Source of the DNA: JAICMB01 sp035295125
Lineage (GTDB): Bacteria; Acidobacteriota; Terriglobia; Bryobacterales; Bryobacteraceae
Length of the DNA stretch: 64,000 nt
NCBI GenBank assembly: GCA_035295125.1
Contig: DATGJP010000016.1
Location: forward strand, 31,997-95,996
Direction of reading: 5' to 3'
The notes under the pieces were generated by a model. It did not search any database, was not told the origin of the DNA, and saw nothing but the letters and a program-made list of their open reading frames with translations. Shown piece by piece: positions 16,497-24,327 of the stretch (position 1 is the first letter of the stretch; each line of letters opens with the position of its first letter). A program made the position numbers and the translations under genes.

Positions 16497-17031
16497 GACG
16501 ACGCTCCTTCCCTCGAACTGCTTCGGTCAAACGAACGCGGCCACGGCTCAACCGTGTCGCGATAGCACTCTGCGAAAGCCCCGAGATCTGCTCGATCTCC
16601 TCATAGCTCAGCTCTTCCAGGTACAGCACCATGAGCTGTCTGTCGACCGCCGGCAGCCGGCGGATTGCATCGAAGAGCGCCTGTCGTTGCTCGTCTTCGA
16701 GAACTGCCTCATCTGCGGCATGTGTCGGAGATGCATAATCGGCGCTGCTACTCATCGGCGACTCCTGCCGCTCCCGGCGGCGCCGCGAATCGAGTGCTGA
16801 AATCGCGATGTTGTGCGCGATGCGATACAGCCAGGTCCGTTCGCTGGAATCGCCGCGAAACCGCGGAATCGCCTGCCACAGCCCAAGGGCGATCTCCTGA
16901 AATAAGTCCTCCCGGCGTGAAGGCTCGGCCTCGTAGGAACTAACCAGGCGCCACAACGCGGGCTTGTATTGTTCGATCAGCCGTACCAGGGTGGCTTCGC
17001 GCTCACTCCCGGCTTCGGTCTCTGATCGCAT
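16477..17031 (-). CDS. ECF-type RNA polymerase sigma factor
   Basis: 184 residues. Region 2 is seen in DLFQEIALGLWQAIPRFRG then WLYRIAHNIAISALDSRRR. Region 4 is seen in LPAVDRQLMVLYLEELSYEEIEQISG with the SQSAIATRLSRGR recognition helix. A spacer of about 35 residues joins them. There is no extra C-terminal domain. It heads a group with a membrane protein and a periplasmic serine hydrolase, suggesting an envelope stress or cell-wall response; a matching promoter-like sequence lies upstream. Confidence 0.93.
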   Translation of the reverse strand: MRSETEAGSEREATLVRLIEQYKPALWRLVSSYEAEPSRREDLFQEIALGLWQAIPRFRGDSSERTWLYRIAHNIAISALDSRRRRERQESPMSSSADYASPTHAADEAVLEDEQRQALFDAIRRLPAVDRQLMVLYLEELSYEEIEQISGLSQSAIATRLSRGRVRLTEAVRGKERRHDSAAR

Positions 17032-17043
17032 TCTATTAAGGTA

Positions 17044-17069
17044 GTCCGCGCGGCTGCCGGAAGTTTGCA
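17044..17069 (-). promoter_or_regulatory. Possible ECF-type promoter of the sigma factor gene
   Basis: Reading the minus strand, TGCAAACTT (17069-17061) carries the AAC core typical of ECF -35 elements, and 16 nt later comes GAC (17046-17044) where a GTC would be expected. The spacing fits autoregulation by the encoded sigma factor, but the -10 match is imperfect. Confidence 0.3.
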
Positions 17070-17098
17070 GTCTTTTAATGAATCAATGCGAAAGGGCG

Positions 17099-18745
17099 TT
17101 ACGGTTGACGCAGTTGGCGCTTCAGGATTCGAGCGAATGCGGAAACGCGGGTTTGCTCCCGCGCGGATACGTCTTCTGTCTCTCCAGGATCCTGCTCCAG
17201 ATCGAACAGCTTCGACCGATTCGCGCCGATTTCATAGATAAACTTCCAATGTTCGTCCCGTAGACCAGCCAGTCTCAGCGAGTAATCGGTAAAAAACATA
17301 GTCATCCGCGAGTTGCTGTCGAGCAAAGTCTTACCTTCATAGTTGCCTGGTAGTGGAAGGCCCGCCAGGTCGAGAATGGTCGGCGCGAGGTCGACAGCGC
17401 TGACAATCTTGCGCACCCGCTCCTGCCGTTCCATCAGACCAGGGGCGGCGATCAGAAACGGCACATGTACGTTCTCCTCGTACAGAAAGAACGTGTGGCC
17501 GAAGTTCCCGTCATGCTGGCCGAACGCCTCGCCATGGTCGCCGTAAACGACCCATACCGTGTCATCCGCCAATCCTCGCGCCCGCAATCCGTTCATTAAG
17601 ACACCGAGCGAAACGTCGCCATAGTGCAAGGCATTTCGGTATTGTGTCATCTCGTCGGCGCCGGGAAACGGACCGGGTTGCGGGCTGGGGTAGGGATGGT
17701 GGCCCGCAATGGGAAGGTACATGAGGAAGAATGGCCGGCCGCGCGGTTCTGCGTCGATCCAAGCGAGCATCCGAGCGACGGTCGCGGGCTCGTCCACTCC
17801 GAAGCTGGAGTTGCGATCTCCGCCGATCTCGCCGGCATCTTCCAAGGTCTCAAAGCCACGGTTGCGAACCACTTCATCCATTCCGAGATAGTCGAATCGT
17901 CCGGAGTGAAACAGCCCCGTTCGGTAACCGCCGCCGGCGAAGACCGATGCGATGGACCTGCATCCGGCCTTCTCCGAATAGGTGGAACAAAGTACGCCGG
18001 AAAGCGCCTTGATGCTCTCCGGATAGACGGCGTAAGCATTGTCAAACACGACGGCGCGGTTCGCCAGCTTGCTCAGGTTTGGCATGACGTCGTATTTGGC
18101 GCCGTAGAGCTCGAGATACTGCGCCGCGGTGGATTCCAGGCTCACCATAATCACGTTGCGCCCTCGCGCGACTCCGGCGAATCGCGAGAGGTCTTCGGGC
18201 GCCGGTTCAACACTACGCCAGTCCCGGGATGGTCCATTGAACGCAGCGACCCGCGGCAGACTGATATCCACCAAGGCTGTAATCGCGTTTCGACCCAGAC
18301 CATGGGTGTCTACCCGGGAGCTCGCGCTTGGCCCCACCAACACGAACGTGACGGCACAGAGTAGCGGAACCGCCCCTGGCAGTGCGGGCATACGCCCCAA
18401 GAACAACGGGGCGACAAAGGCAACTGCCAGTACAGCAACTACCAGCGCGCAGTTCATCCCATTGACGTAAAGAAGGATGGAATCGGCGAGCGGACCTCGA
18501 GCGGCACGCAACATGGGCCACGTCAAAGGCGTCGACAGTGCCCTCTCCACTGGGACGTTAATTGCCGCGTAAATCGCGATGAGCCAGTAAAACTCGCGCC
18601 GGTCGAACAACGCATAGAACAGAGCCACCGCCGCATCCTGCCAGACGTAGGCCACGAGCAGCCAGCCACTCGCGTTTATGGAATGGCCCCGCAGAAACGC
18701 AGCTTTGGCCGCGAGCAAAACGATGAGCAGACTGGCGGGCCTCAT
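17099..18745 (-). CDS. LTA-synthase-like membrane sulfatase-superfamily protein
   Basis: 548 residues from ATG 18745, whose ATGA overlaps the stop of the preceding gene. Several membrane segments occupy the first 170 residues, followed by an outer alkaline-phosphatase-fold domain: NVIMVSLEST (metal site), a conserved AVYPESIKALSG block, GHHPYP, and VVYGDHGEAFGQHDGN with the metal-binding Asp and His residues. The CxPSR formylglycine motif of true sulfatases is absent, so a phosphoglycerol or phosphoethanolamine transferase is more likely. Its coupling to a desaturase-like gene suggests lipid or envelope modification. Confidence 0.82.
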   Translation of the reverse strand: MRPASLLIVLLAAKAAFLRGHSINASGWLLVAYVWQDAAVALFYALFDRREFYWLIAIYAAINVPVERALSTPLTWPMLRAARGPLADSILLYVNGMNCALVVAVLAVAFVAPLFLGRMPALPGAVPLLCAVTFVLVGPSASSRVDTHGLGRNAITALVDISLPRVAAFNGPSRDWRSVEPAPEDLSRFAGVARGRNVIMVSLESTAAQYLELYGAKYDVMPNLSKLANRAVVFDNAYAVYPESIKALSGVLCSTYSEKAGCRSIASVFAGGGYRTGLFHSGRFDYLGMDEVVRNRGFETLEDAGEIGGDRNSSFGVDEPATVARMLAWIDAEPRGRPFFLMYLPIAGHHPYPSPQPGPFPGADEMTQYRNALHYGDVSLGVLMNGLRARGLADDTVWVVYGDHGEAFGQHDGNFGHTFFLYEENVHVPFLIAAPGLMERQERVRKIVSAVDLAPTILDLAGLPLPGNYEGKTLLDSNSRMTMFFTDYSLRLAGLRDEHWKFIYEIGANRSKLFDLEQDPGETEDVSAREQTRVSAFARILKRQLRQP

Positions 18746-19848
18746 CGCAGCACCAGGTTCAGGCGCTTGAGTAGCATTAACGAAACGAGCCGTCCGGTCC
18801 CGCGCCGCTTCCACATCCAGTCGTGTACAAGCACGGCTGCCGCGGGCGGATCACGATAGATTGCGGCCCGATCTCCGGACAAACACAATGGGATCACCAA
18901 CAGGTCGGAATGCGCCGGCCAGCCCGGCACGTACCGCTCGTGACGGTATTCAATGCCGTCGCCTAGCCATTTCCGGGCGGTCGCGAGATGGCGCGCGTTC
19001 GAGTCCAGGATGGCGATGTGCGCCCCTGGCAGCAGGTCACGGAGTATCAGGGCTGTTCGCGGAAACAGACCACCGCCGACGATGGTCACGCGCCGAACCG
19101 GCGGCAACAGCGACGCGAGATCCTGGAGAGCCCGCTCGTGGACTCGCAGAACCAGTCGCCGCAGGCCGGCCGATCGCAGCACCAGATGTTCCAGGATTTC
19201 CAGCGGCGACAAGTCGAACCAGCGCAACAGCGCCGGCCATCGGCTCACATCTGCGCCTGCCTCCCTGTGACGCGGCAGTTCTGTCCAGTGGACAGCAGGA
19301 TTGGAATGGTGTTCCGCATGATAACCGTCGTTGAAGCACAGCGAATTGTATAGCCGGCCATAATGGCTAACCGCTGGCCCGGAATGATGCTCCCAATAGC
19401 CCTGTGCCACGCACAATCCCAATCCCGCGAGATAACCCGGAACATAGGCCAGCATCAAGAAGCGAGGCTCCAGCCACGCCAGCAGCGCCCATAAGCCAAG
19501 CACCAGCGCAGTCTCGGTGAGTAGTTGACAGGAGAGTGTCAAACGCCATTTCACTCCTGCGTGATGCGCCAGGTGACGATCGCGCCACAACCTTTGCGGG
19601 ATTCCGAGCAGAACGCTGAGGGCGGCGGAGAACAGCCGGTTCAGCGCCGCCGATCGAAAGAAAGGCCTGTGAATGAAGTTATGTGCGATGGTATTGGAGT
19701 TCCACCAGACACCTAATGCAATAACCGGCACGAACGGTAGCACCACGATGACGGCGCCGTGAACCGCCGCGAGTGTGACGAGCACCGCGTCACGGTGGGA
19801 GAAGCGCCACGGCCCCGCGGCCCTGAGTTGCCATGCGGTCGAGGCCAT
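18742..19848 (-). CDS. Fatty acid desaturase fused to a Rossmann (methyltransferase-like) domain
   Basis: 368 residues. Residues 1-190 have hydrophobic segments and three histidine boxes of membrane di-iron desaturases: HNFIH (56-60), H92 with H95-H96 in RHLAHH, and HAEHH (177-181). From about 250 to 350 a soluble domain follows with VTIVGGGLFPRTAL and an acidic ILDSN strand, the look of an S-adenosylmethionine or nucleotide-binding Rossmann fold. The fusion may introduce a double bond or hydroxyl and then modify the same lipid. The next gene starts within its stop codon. The substrate is unknown and the methyltransferase assignment is tentative. Confidence 0.75.
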   Translation of the reverse strand: MASTAWQLRAAGPWRFSHRDAVLVTLAAVHGAVIVVLPFVPVIALGVWWNSNTIAHNFIHRPFFRSAALNRLFSAALSVLLGIPQRLWRDRHLAHHAGVKWRLTLSCQLLTETALVLGLWALLAWLEPRFLMLAYVPGYLAGLGLCVAQGYWEHHSGPAVSHYGRLYNSLCFNDGYHAEHHSNPAVHWTELPRHREAGADVSRWPALLRWFDLSPLEILEHLVLRSAGLRRLVLRVHERALQDLASLLPPVRRVTIVGGGLFPRTALILRDLLPGAHIAILDSNARHLATARKWLGDGIEYRHERYVPGWPAHSDLLVIPLCLSGDRAAIYRDPPAAAVLVHDWMWKRRGTGRLVSLMLLKRLNLVLR

Positions 19849-19854
19849 GATGCC

Positions 19855-20307
19855 TCACCGATCCTTGAACTCCAACAGCGCCTTGGCCCTGGGATGTGCG
19901 GCATTGAGTTGCACTAGCCCGTTGCCCATTGAGTACTCGTCGGGAGCCTCGGCCTGCTCGCCGGGCTTCCTGACGCGCAGCCGCATATGCCAGCTTGACC
20001 CGATGCCGACCACCTGGCGAGTACCGGCGATCGTTTTTAGATCGTTCCACTCGCGCAAGGCAAGTGCCTCATTCGACGCCGGTAGTTTGAAGTACAAGTA
20101 GCCCCGGACGGGCTCAGAATACTCGTCCGATCGCTCCCGAGCGGTGATAAATACGCCGGAAATTTTGATTCGTGTGGGGCTTTCGGAGTTGGGTTCGAGA
20201 GCGACCTTGTCAACCAGCGCATACACTGCCACCGGTCCGCTGGCGTTTGCGATTCCCAGGCCGAACGTAACGGTGAGGATGAAAGTTCGAAGAGCGGCAG
20301 GAGCCAT
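19855..20307 (-). CDS. Small secreted hypothetical protein
   Basis: 150 residues from ATG 20307, chosen because it gives a clean signal peptide (RTFILTVTFGLGIANASG) and removes an overlap with the PadR promoter. The mature part is hydrophilic, with a GYLYFKLPASNEALALREW block and SWHMRLRVRKPGE; no cysteine pairs or known domain are seen. It ends 6 nt before the desaturase-like gene, so the two are probably co-transcribed. Confidence 0.65.
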   Translation of the reverse strand: MAPAALRTFILTVTFGLGIANASGPVAVYALVDKVALEPNSESPTRIKISGVFITARERSDEYSEPVRGYLYFKLPASNEALALREWNDLKTIAGTRQVVGIGSSWHMRLRVRKPGEQAEAPDEYSMGNGLVQLNAAHPRAKALLEFKDR

Positions 20308-20353
20308 AGTAGTGGGCAAGACGTGGAAGCCCCGCCGACTGTTAACGTATTCC

Positions 20354-20381
20354 TTGACAGTCCAACTCAGGCATAGATAAT
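20354..20381 (+). promoter_or_regulatory. Sigma-70 promoter of the padR gene
   Basis: A perfect TTGACA at 20354-20359 and GATAAT at 20376-20381 lie 16 nt apart. Transcription would begin about 10 nt before the ATG, leaving no Shine-Dalgarno sequence. Confidence 0.6.
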
Positions 20382-20398
20382 CTACACCTATAAGTTCT

Positions 20399-20728
20399 AT
20401 GTCTAAGCCGTCCGAGATCCCGCCCGGCACGCTGGTGATGCTGATCCTTCGTGTCCTGCGTGCCGGCGAGTTGCACGGTTACGCGATCTCGCAGCGCATC
20501 CGCCAGCTTTCGAGCGATGTGCTGCAGGTGGAAGAAGGCTCGCTCTACCCCGCGCTGCAGAGAATGCTGCTCAAGGACTGGGTGAGCGCCGAATGGGGTT
20601 TATCCGATACCGGCCGCCGGGTTCGCTTCTATAAGCTAACAGCGGCCGGACGCAAACAACTCGAACAGGAAGTGTCAGACTACGAGCGGACGTCAAGCGC
20701 GATTCACTCCGTCCTGAAGACCGCCTGA
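20399..20728 (+). CDS. PadR-family transcriptional regulator
   Basis: 109 residues, the size of the short PadR-s1 class. The winged helix is clear: LVMLILRVLRAGELHGYAI, then VEEGSLYPALQRM as recognition helix and the RRVRFYKLTAAGR wing. In Acidobacteria such genes usually accompany MacB-like orphan permeases, and here the gene converges on the ABC ATPase gene with 18 nt between the stops. It may repress the divergent or neighbouring operon, which is inference. Confidence 0.93.
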   Translation: MSKPSEIPPGTLVMLILRVLRAGELHGYAISQRIRQLSSDVLQVEEGSLYPALQRMLLKDWVSAEWGLSDTGRRVRFYKLTAAGRKQLEQEVSDYERTSSAIHSVLKTA

Positions 20729-20746
20729 ACCGGGCTCGGTGCTGCG

Positions 20747-21451
20747 TTACGCCCCAACTGCCGCGTGCTCTTCGACAACCCGGCCGTCGAACAATGTAAT
20801 GCTGCGTTCGGCCAGCGCGGCATAGCGAGGATCGTGCGTCACCATGCAAATGGTCGCGCCATCGCGATGCAACTCTGCGAGCAGGGTCATCACGGCTTCG
20901 CCGTTCGCCGAGTCCAGGTTTCCAGTCGGCTCGTCCGCCAGCAGGATTGAAGGATGCCCTGCCAACGCGCGCGCGACAGCTACGCGCTGTTGCTGACCGC
21001 CCGAGAGCTGTGAAGGATAGTGCTTCATGCGGTGCGACATGCCCACTCGATCGAGCGCCTCGCGCACGAGTGTCTTCCGCTCGGAGCCGGGCATATTGCG
21101 ATAGGTCAGCGGCAACTCGACGTTCTCATAAACGTTGAGGTCGCCGATCAGGTTGAACGCCTGGAAAATGAACCCGATTTCCCGATTGCGCACGCGGGCG
21201 CGCTCGGACAACTTCATTGACTCAACACGCGTGCCGTTCAAGACGTAAGCGCCGTCTGAAGGGGTGTCAAGAAGCCCCAAAATGGCAAGCAACGTCGACT
21301 TTCCGCAGCCCGACGGGCCGGAAATGGAGACATATTCGCCTCGCCTAATTTGGAGATGAATGCCCGCCAGCGCGTGCGTTTCCACCTCGTCCGTCGTAAA
21401 GACCTTCGTCACTGCATCCAGGGAAATCAGCGTGTTACCGTTGGCGTCCAT
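20747..21451 (-). CDS. ABC transporter ATPase of the MacB/LolD type
   Basis: 234 residues from ATG 21451, which has AGGAG upstream; a longer in-frame start exists at 21484. Walker A GPSGCGKS (about 45-52), Q-loop in IFQAFNLI, signature LSGGQQQR and Walker B ILLADEPTGNLD are intact. This class powers MacB, LolCDE and FtsX-type permeases that act on substrates outside the cytoplasm. It is the last gene of the minus-strand operon that also encodes two permeases, so it is the likely motor for them. Confidence 0.95.
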   Translation of the reverse strand: MDANGNTLISLDAVTKVFTTDEVETHALAGIHLQIRRGEYVSISGPSGCGKSTLLAILGLLDTPSDGAYVLNGTRVESMKLSERARVRNREIGFIFQAFNLIGDLNVYENVELPLTYRNMPGSERKTLVREALDRVGMSHRMKHYPSQLSGGQQQRVAVARALAGHPSILLADEPTGNLDSANGEAVMTLLAELHRDGATICMVTHDPRYAALAERSITLFDGRVVEEHAAVGA

Positions 21452-21500
21452 TTCCACTCCTTTCGCCTTTTCAAAACCTTGCATTTTGACGTACGCATTC

Positions 21501-21518
21501 TGGAACGGTTAGGTTCCA
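21501..21518. repeat. Inverted repeat in the kinase-ATPase gap
   Basis: TGGAAC and GTTCCA flank a 6-nt centre, and the arms extend imperfectly to about ten bases. It sits in the 118-nt gap between the kinase stop and the ATPase start. It could be a protein site or an RNA hairpin that alters ATPase expression. Confidence 0.35.
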
Positions 21519-21569
21519 CAGAATCCACTACTGACTTACACGGGGAAGGTAACAGGGGAGTTGCAAATA

Positions 21570-22889
21570 TTAGGACAACGGGAGGATCAGCTTCGCTTCG
21601 CAACCACGGCCTATTTCCGCGTTCTGCAGGCTGAGCGAACCGCCGTGGGCCTCGGCGATCTGCCGGCTCAGTACCAGCCCGATTCCCGATCCGCCAGGCT
21701 TCGTGGTGAAGAAAGGTACGAACAGGTTGGAGGTGTTGGACAGCCCATGACCTTCGTCCCGGATGCTCACCTCGATGTGGGAATTCTCGCGCCGCCAACC
21801 GACGAATACGCCGCCGCCCGTTTCAAGCGACGCATCGGTAGCATTACGGATGATGTTAATCAGTAACTGCTCGAGCTGGTCGCCATCGGCTTGAATGACC
21901 AGTTCGGGACCCGCCGTGAGCACGGGACGAATGCGCGTCTCGAGGCCTACCACGCGACGCATGATGTCGCCGATGTTCACGGAGACGCGGGTCGGCTGCG
22001 GCAATTTGGCAAGCCGTGCATAGGCGCTCATGAAGCGGCTGAGCGACTCACTGCGCGATGCGATGACCGCCAGGCCTCGCCGCATATCGTCTTCCCAGTC
22101 GTCCGCCCGTGGTTGCCGCATCAGGATGTTCTCTAAACTCCCGGCGATGGATTTGATCGGCGCAAGCGAGTTGTTGAGCTCGTGCCCCAGCACTCGGACG
22201 ATCCGCTGCCATGCTTTCAACTCCTCCTCGCGGAGGGGGCGCGTCAGGTCCGTGACCACCAGCAGTTGATGCGGCAGGCCACCCTCGCGAAACGAGCTGC
22301 GGTTGATGCCCCAACGTCCAGCACCGCCGCGGAATGTACGCTGCATGGTCTGCCCCACAGGTCCGGCGAGGAAATCATCCAGGCCGAGTGCCGAAGCCTC
22401 CTTACCGAGAACGCGCTCCGCCGGCTCTGAAATCAGACGCTCGGCCGCGCGGTTTAGCAATCGAAGGCGGTGGTCGGCATCGAAGGCGAAGATCGCGACG
22501 TCAATCTCCTCCATCACCTTCCGGAGCAGCGTAGTGGCTTCCAGAGCGCCGAGCCGCTGGGCGCGGAGGGTGGCGCTCATGGCGTTCACCTGCACCATGA
22601 CCTCACTCATCGCGTCGCCGACATTGGTGCCCCGTCCGCGAATCGAGTAGTCGCCCTCGCGCATAGCCTCGAGCAGATTAGCCAGCGTCCGTAGCGGCGA
22701 AGCTACGCGTTCGCGAACGCTGAAACTGAACCCCAGCCAGAACCCGATGATGATCACGGACAGGGTCCACTGGGTCTTGGGAGTCCAGTCGCCCGTCCAT
22801 AGCATGATCATCGACGTTAGGACGGCGGGGGAGCCCGCGACTAACGCGGCGATTAGAACGCGGAGTTCATGCGGGAGGTTTTGCCGCAT
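21570..22889 (-). CDS. NtrY-like sensor histidine kinase
   Basis: 439 residues from ATG 22889, 7 nt after the regulator stop; an upstream in-frame start lies inside that gene. Two membrane segments (about 11-31 and 42-58) have little between them, so sensing is probably within the membrane or by the partner transporter. A HAMP-like linker and PAS-like domain (about 115-215) precede the phosphoacceptor H236 in VLGHELNNSLAPIKS, a NtrB/NtrY type box, and the ATP-binding domain with NIIRNATDAS, DEGHGL and GSGIGLVLS. It should phosphorylate the NtrC-type regulator encoded just upstream. Confidence 0.9.
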   Translation of the reverse strand: MRQNLPHELRVLIAALVAGSPAVLTSMIMLWTGDWTPKTQWTLSVIIIGFWLGFSFSVRERVASPLRTLANLLEAMREGDYSIRGRGTNVGDAMSEVMVQVNAMSATLRAQRLGALEATTLLRKVMEEIDVAIFAFDADHRLRLLNRAAERLISEPAERVLGKEASALGLDDFLAGPVGQTMQRTFRGGAGRWGINRSSFREGGLPHQLLVVTDLTRPLREEELKAWQRIVRVLGHELNNSLAPIKSIAGSLENILMRQPRADDWEDDMRRGLAVIASRSESLSRFMSAYARLAKLPQPTRVSVNIGDIMRRVVGLETRIRPVLTAGPELVIQADGDQLEQLLINIIRNATDASLETGGGVFVGWRRENSHIEVSIRDEGHGLSNTSNLFVPFFTTKPGGSGIGLVLSRQIAEAHGGSLSLQNAEIGRGCEAKLILPLS

Positions 22890-22896
22890 CGACCGA

Positions 22897-24258
22897 TCAT
22901 AACCCGTAGCGCTGGAGCCGGCGATAGAGGGCGCTGCGGCTGAGTCCGAGCGCGCTGGCTGCGTGGCTGACGTTCCCATCGTGTCGCGCAAGTGCCTTCT
23001 TAATCAGAAAGGCCTCAACCTCCTCAATGCTCATATCTTCCAGCCGCGGGCTGACCTCGCGGCCGGAGCGCAGCGCGAGATCCACGCTGCGGATCTGCGT
23101 GTCCTGCGCCATGAGAACCGCACGCTCCACGACGTGGTTCAACTCGCGAACGTTTCCCTGCCACGGATTGTCGAGCAATGCCTGCATCGCTGAGTGATCG
23201 AACCCCGTAATAGCTTTACGATACCGGCGCGCGTGTGTTCCCAGAAAATGATTGACCAGCAGCGGAATGTCTTCCCGCCGTTCGCGCAGCGCCGGCAGGT
23301 GGATTTCGATCGTGTTCAGGCGGAAGAGCAGATCCTGCCGGAAGCGTCCCGCCGCGACTTCTTCATCCAGGTGAGCGTTTGTGGCCGAAATCACGCGCAC
23401 ATCGACGCGCCGTGTTTTCGAAGAACCCACCCTCTCCATTTCCCCGACCTCCAGAACCCGAAGCATCTTGGACTGCAGATTCATCGGGACGTTAGCAATC
23501 TCATCGAGGAAAAGCGTGCCGGTGTCGGCCAACTCGAACCGGCCGACGCGGTCCATCTTGGCATCGGTGAAAGCGCCCTTCACATGGCCGAACAACTCGC
23601 TCTCAAAAACGCCTTCCGCGAGTCCGCCGGCATTGACCGTAACCATGGGCTTCGAAGAGCGGCCCGAAATAGCGTGCAGTGTTTTCGCAACCACCTCCTT
23701 GCCGGTGCCGGGTTCGCCGGTGATGAGCACGTTGGCGTCGGATGGGCCAACCCGCGAGATCAGTTGCAGTACCGGCTGCATGGCCGGCGCCTCGGCTATG
23801 AGCGTCGGAGCGCTGTCGGTGCGCAGGAGGCTGTTCTCGGCTTCCAGCCGCAGGCCCCGCTTCAGGGCATTGGCTAAATCGATCTGGGTTCGAATGATGC
23901 TGAGCAGCCGCTCGTTTTCCCAGGGCTTCTGAATAAAATCGCGGGCGCCGCGGCGCATTGCTTCCACGGCCAGCGACACCGAACCCCAGGCGGTCATGAC
24001 GATCACCGGCAGAATGCTGTCGATCGCCTGGATGCGGGTCAACAGGTCCAACCCTTCCTCGCCGGACGTGGTATCGCGAGTATAGTTCAGATCCATGATG
24101 ACCACGTCGAAATCGCGCGATTCCAGCGCCTGCAGGATCGCGGCAGGCGACGCGGCTGCTTCGATCTGATAGCCTTCGCCCTTTAGCAAAAGGCGCAGGG
24201 CTTCCAACACATCGGGTTGGTCGTCGGCGATGAGGACACGCGCGGCGGAGGTTTTCAT
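22897..24258 (-). CDS. NtrC-family sigma-54 response regulator
   Basis: 453 residues: receiver domain (acidic D12-D13, phosphoacceptor D56), AAA+ domain with Walker A GEPGTGKE, and a Fis-type HTH at the end (HAASALGLSRSALYRRLQR). The sigma-54 contact loop reads GAFTDA rather than GAFTGA. FLDEI is the Walker B region. It would bind dyads upstream of a -24/-12 promoter; such a promoter and dyads lie upstream of this same operon near 30.05 kb. It is coupled to its kinase gene with a 7-nt gap. Confidence 0.93.
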   Translation of the reverse strand: MKTSAARVLIADDQPDVLEALRLLLKGEGYQIEAAASPAAILQALESRDFDVVIMDLNYTRDTTSGEEGLDLLTRIQAIDSILPVIVMTAWGSVSLAVEAMRRGARDFIQKPWENERLLSIIRTQIDLANALKRGLRLEAENSLLRTDSAPTLIAEAPAMQPVLQLISRVGPSDANVLITGEPGTGKEVVAKTLHAISGRSSKPMVTVNAGGLAEGVFESELFGHVKGAFTDAKMDRVGRFELADTGTLFLDEIANVPMNLQSKMLRVLEVGEMERVGSSKTRRVDVRVISATNAHLDEEVAAGRFRQDLLFRLNTIEIHLPALRERREDIPLLVNHFLGTHARRYRKAITGFDHSAMQALLDNPWQGNVRELNHVVERAVLMAQDTQIRSVDLALRSGREVSPRLEDMSIEEVEAFLIKKALARHDGNVSHAASALGLSRSALYRRLQRYGL

Positions 24259-24296
24259 AGTTAGCTTTGCAGGTATCTGCGATCAGAACAGCCGGA

Positions 24297-24314
24297 GAGT
24301 TGTTCGGACAACTC
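24297..24314. repeat. Perfect 7-bp inverted repeat between permease and regulator genes
   Basis: GAGTTGT and ACAACTC enclose a 4-nt loop, 13 nt past the permease stop. There is no T-run, so a simple terminator is unlikely. It may be a stable RNA hairpin that sets relative expression of the permease and regulator parts of the operon. Confidence 0.4.
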
Positions 24315-24327
24315 GATTTTAGCGTGC

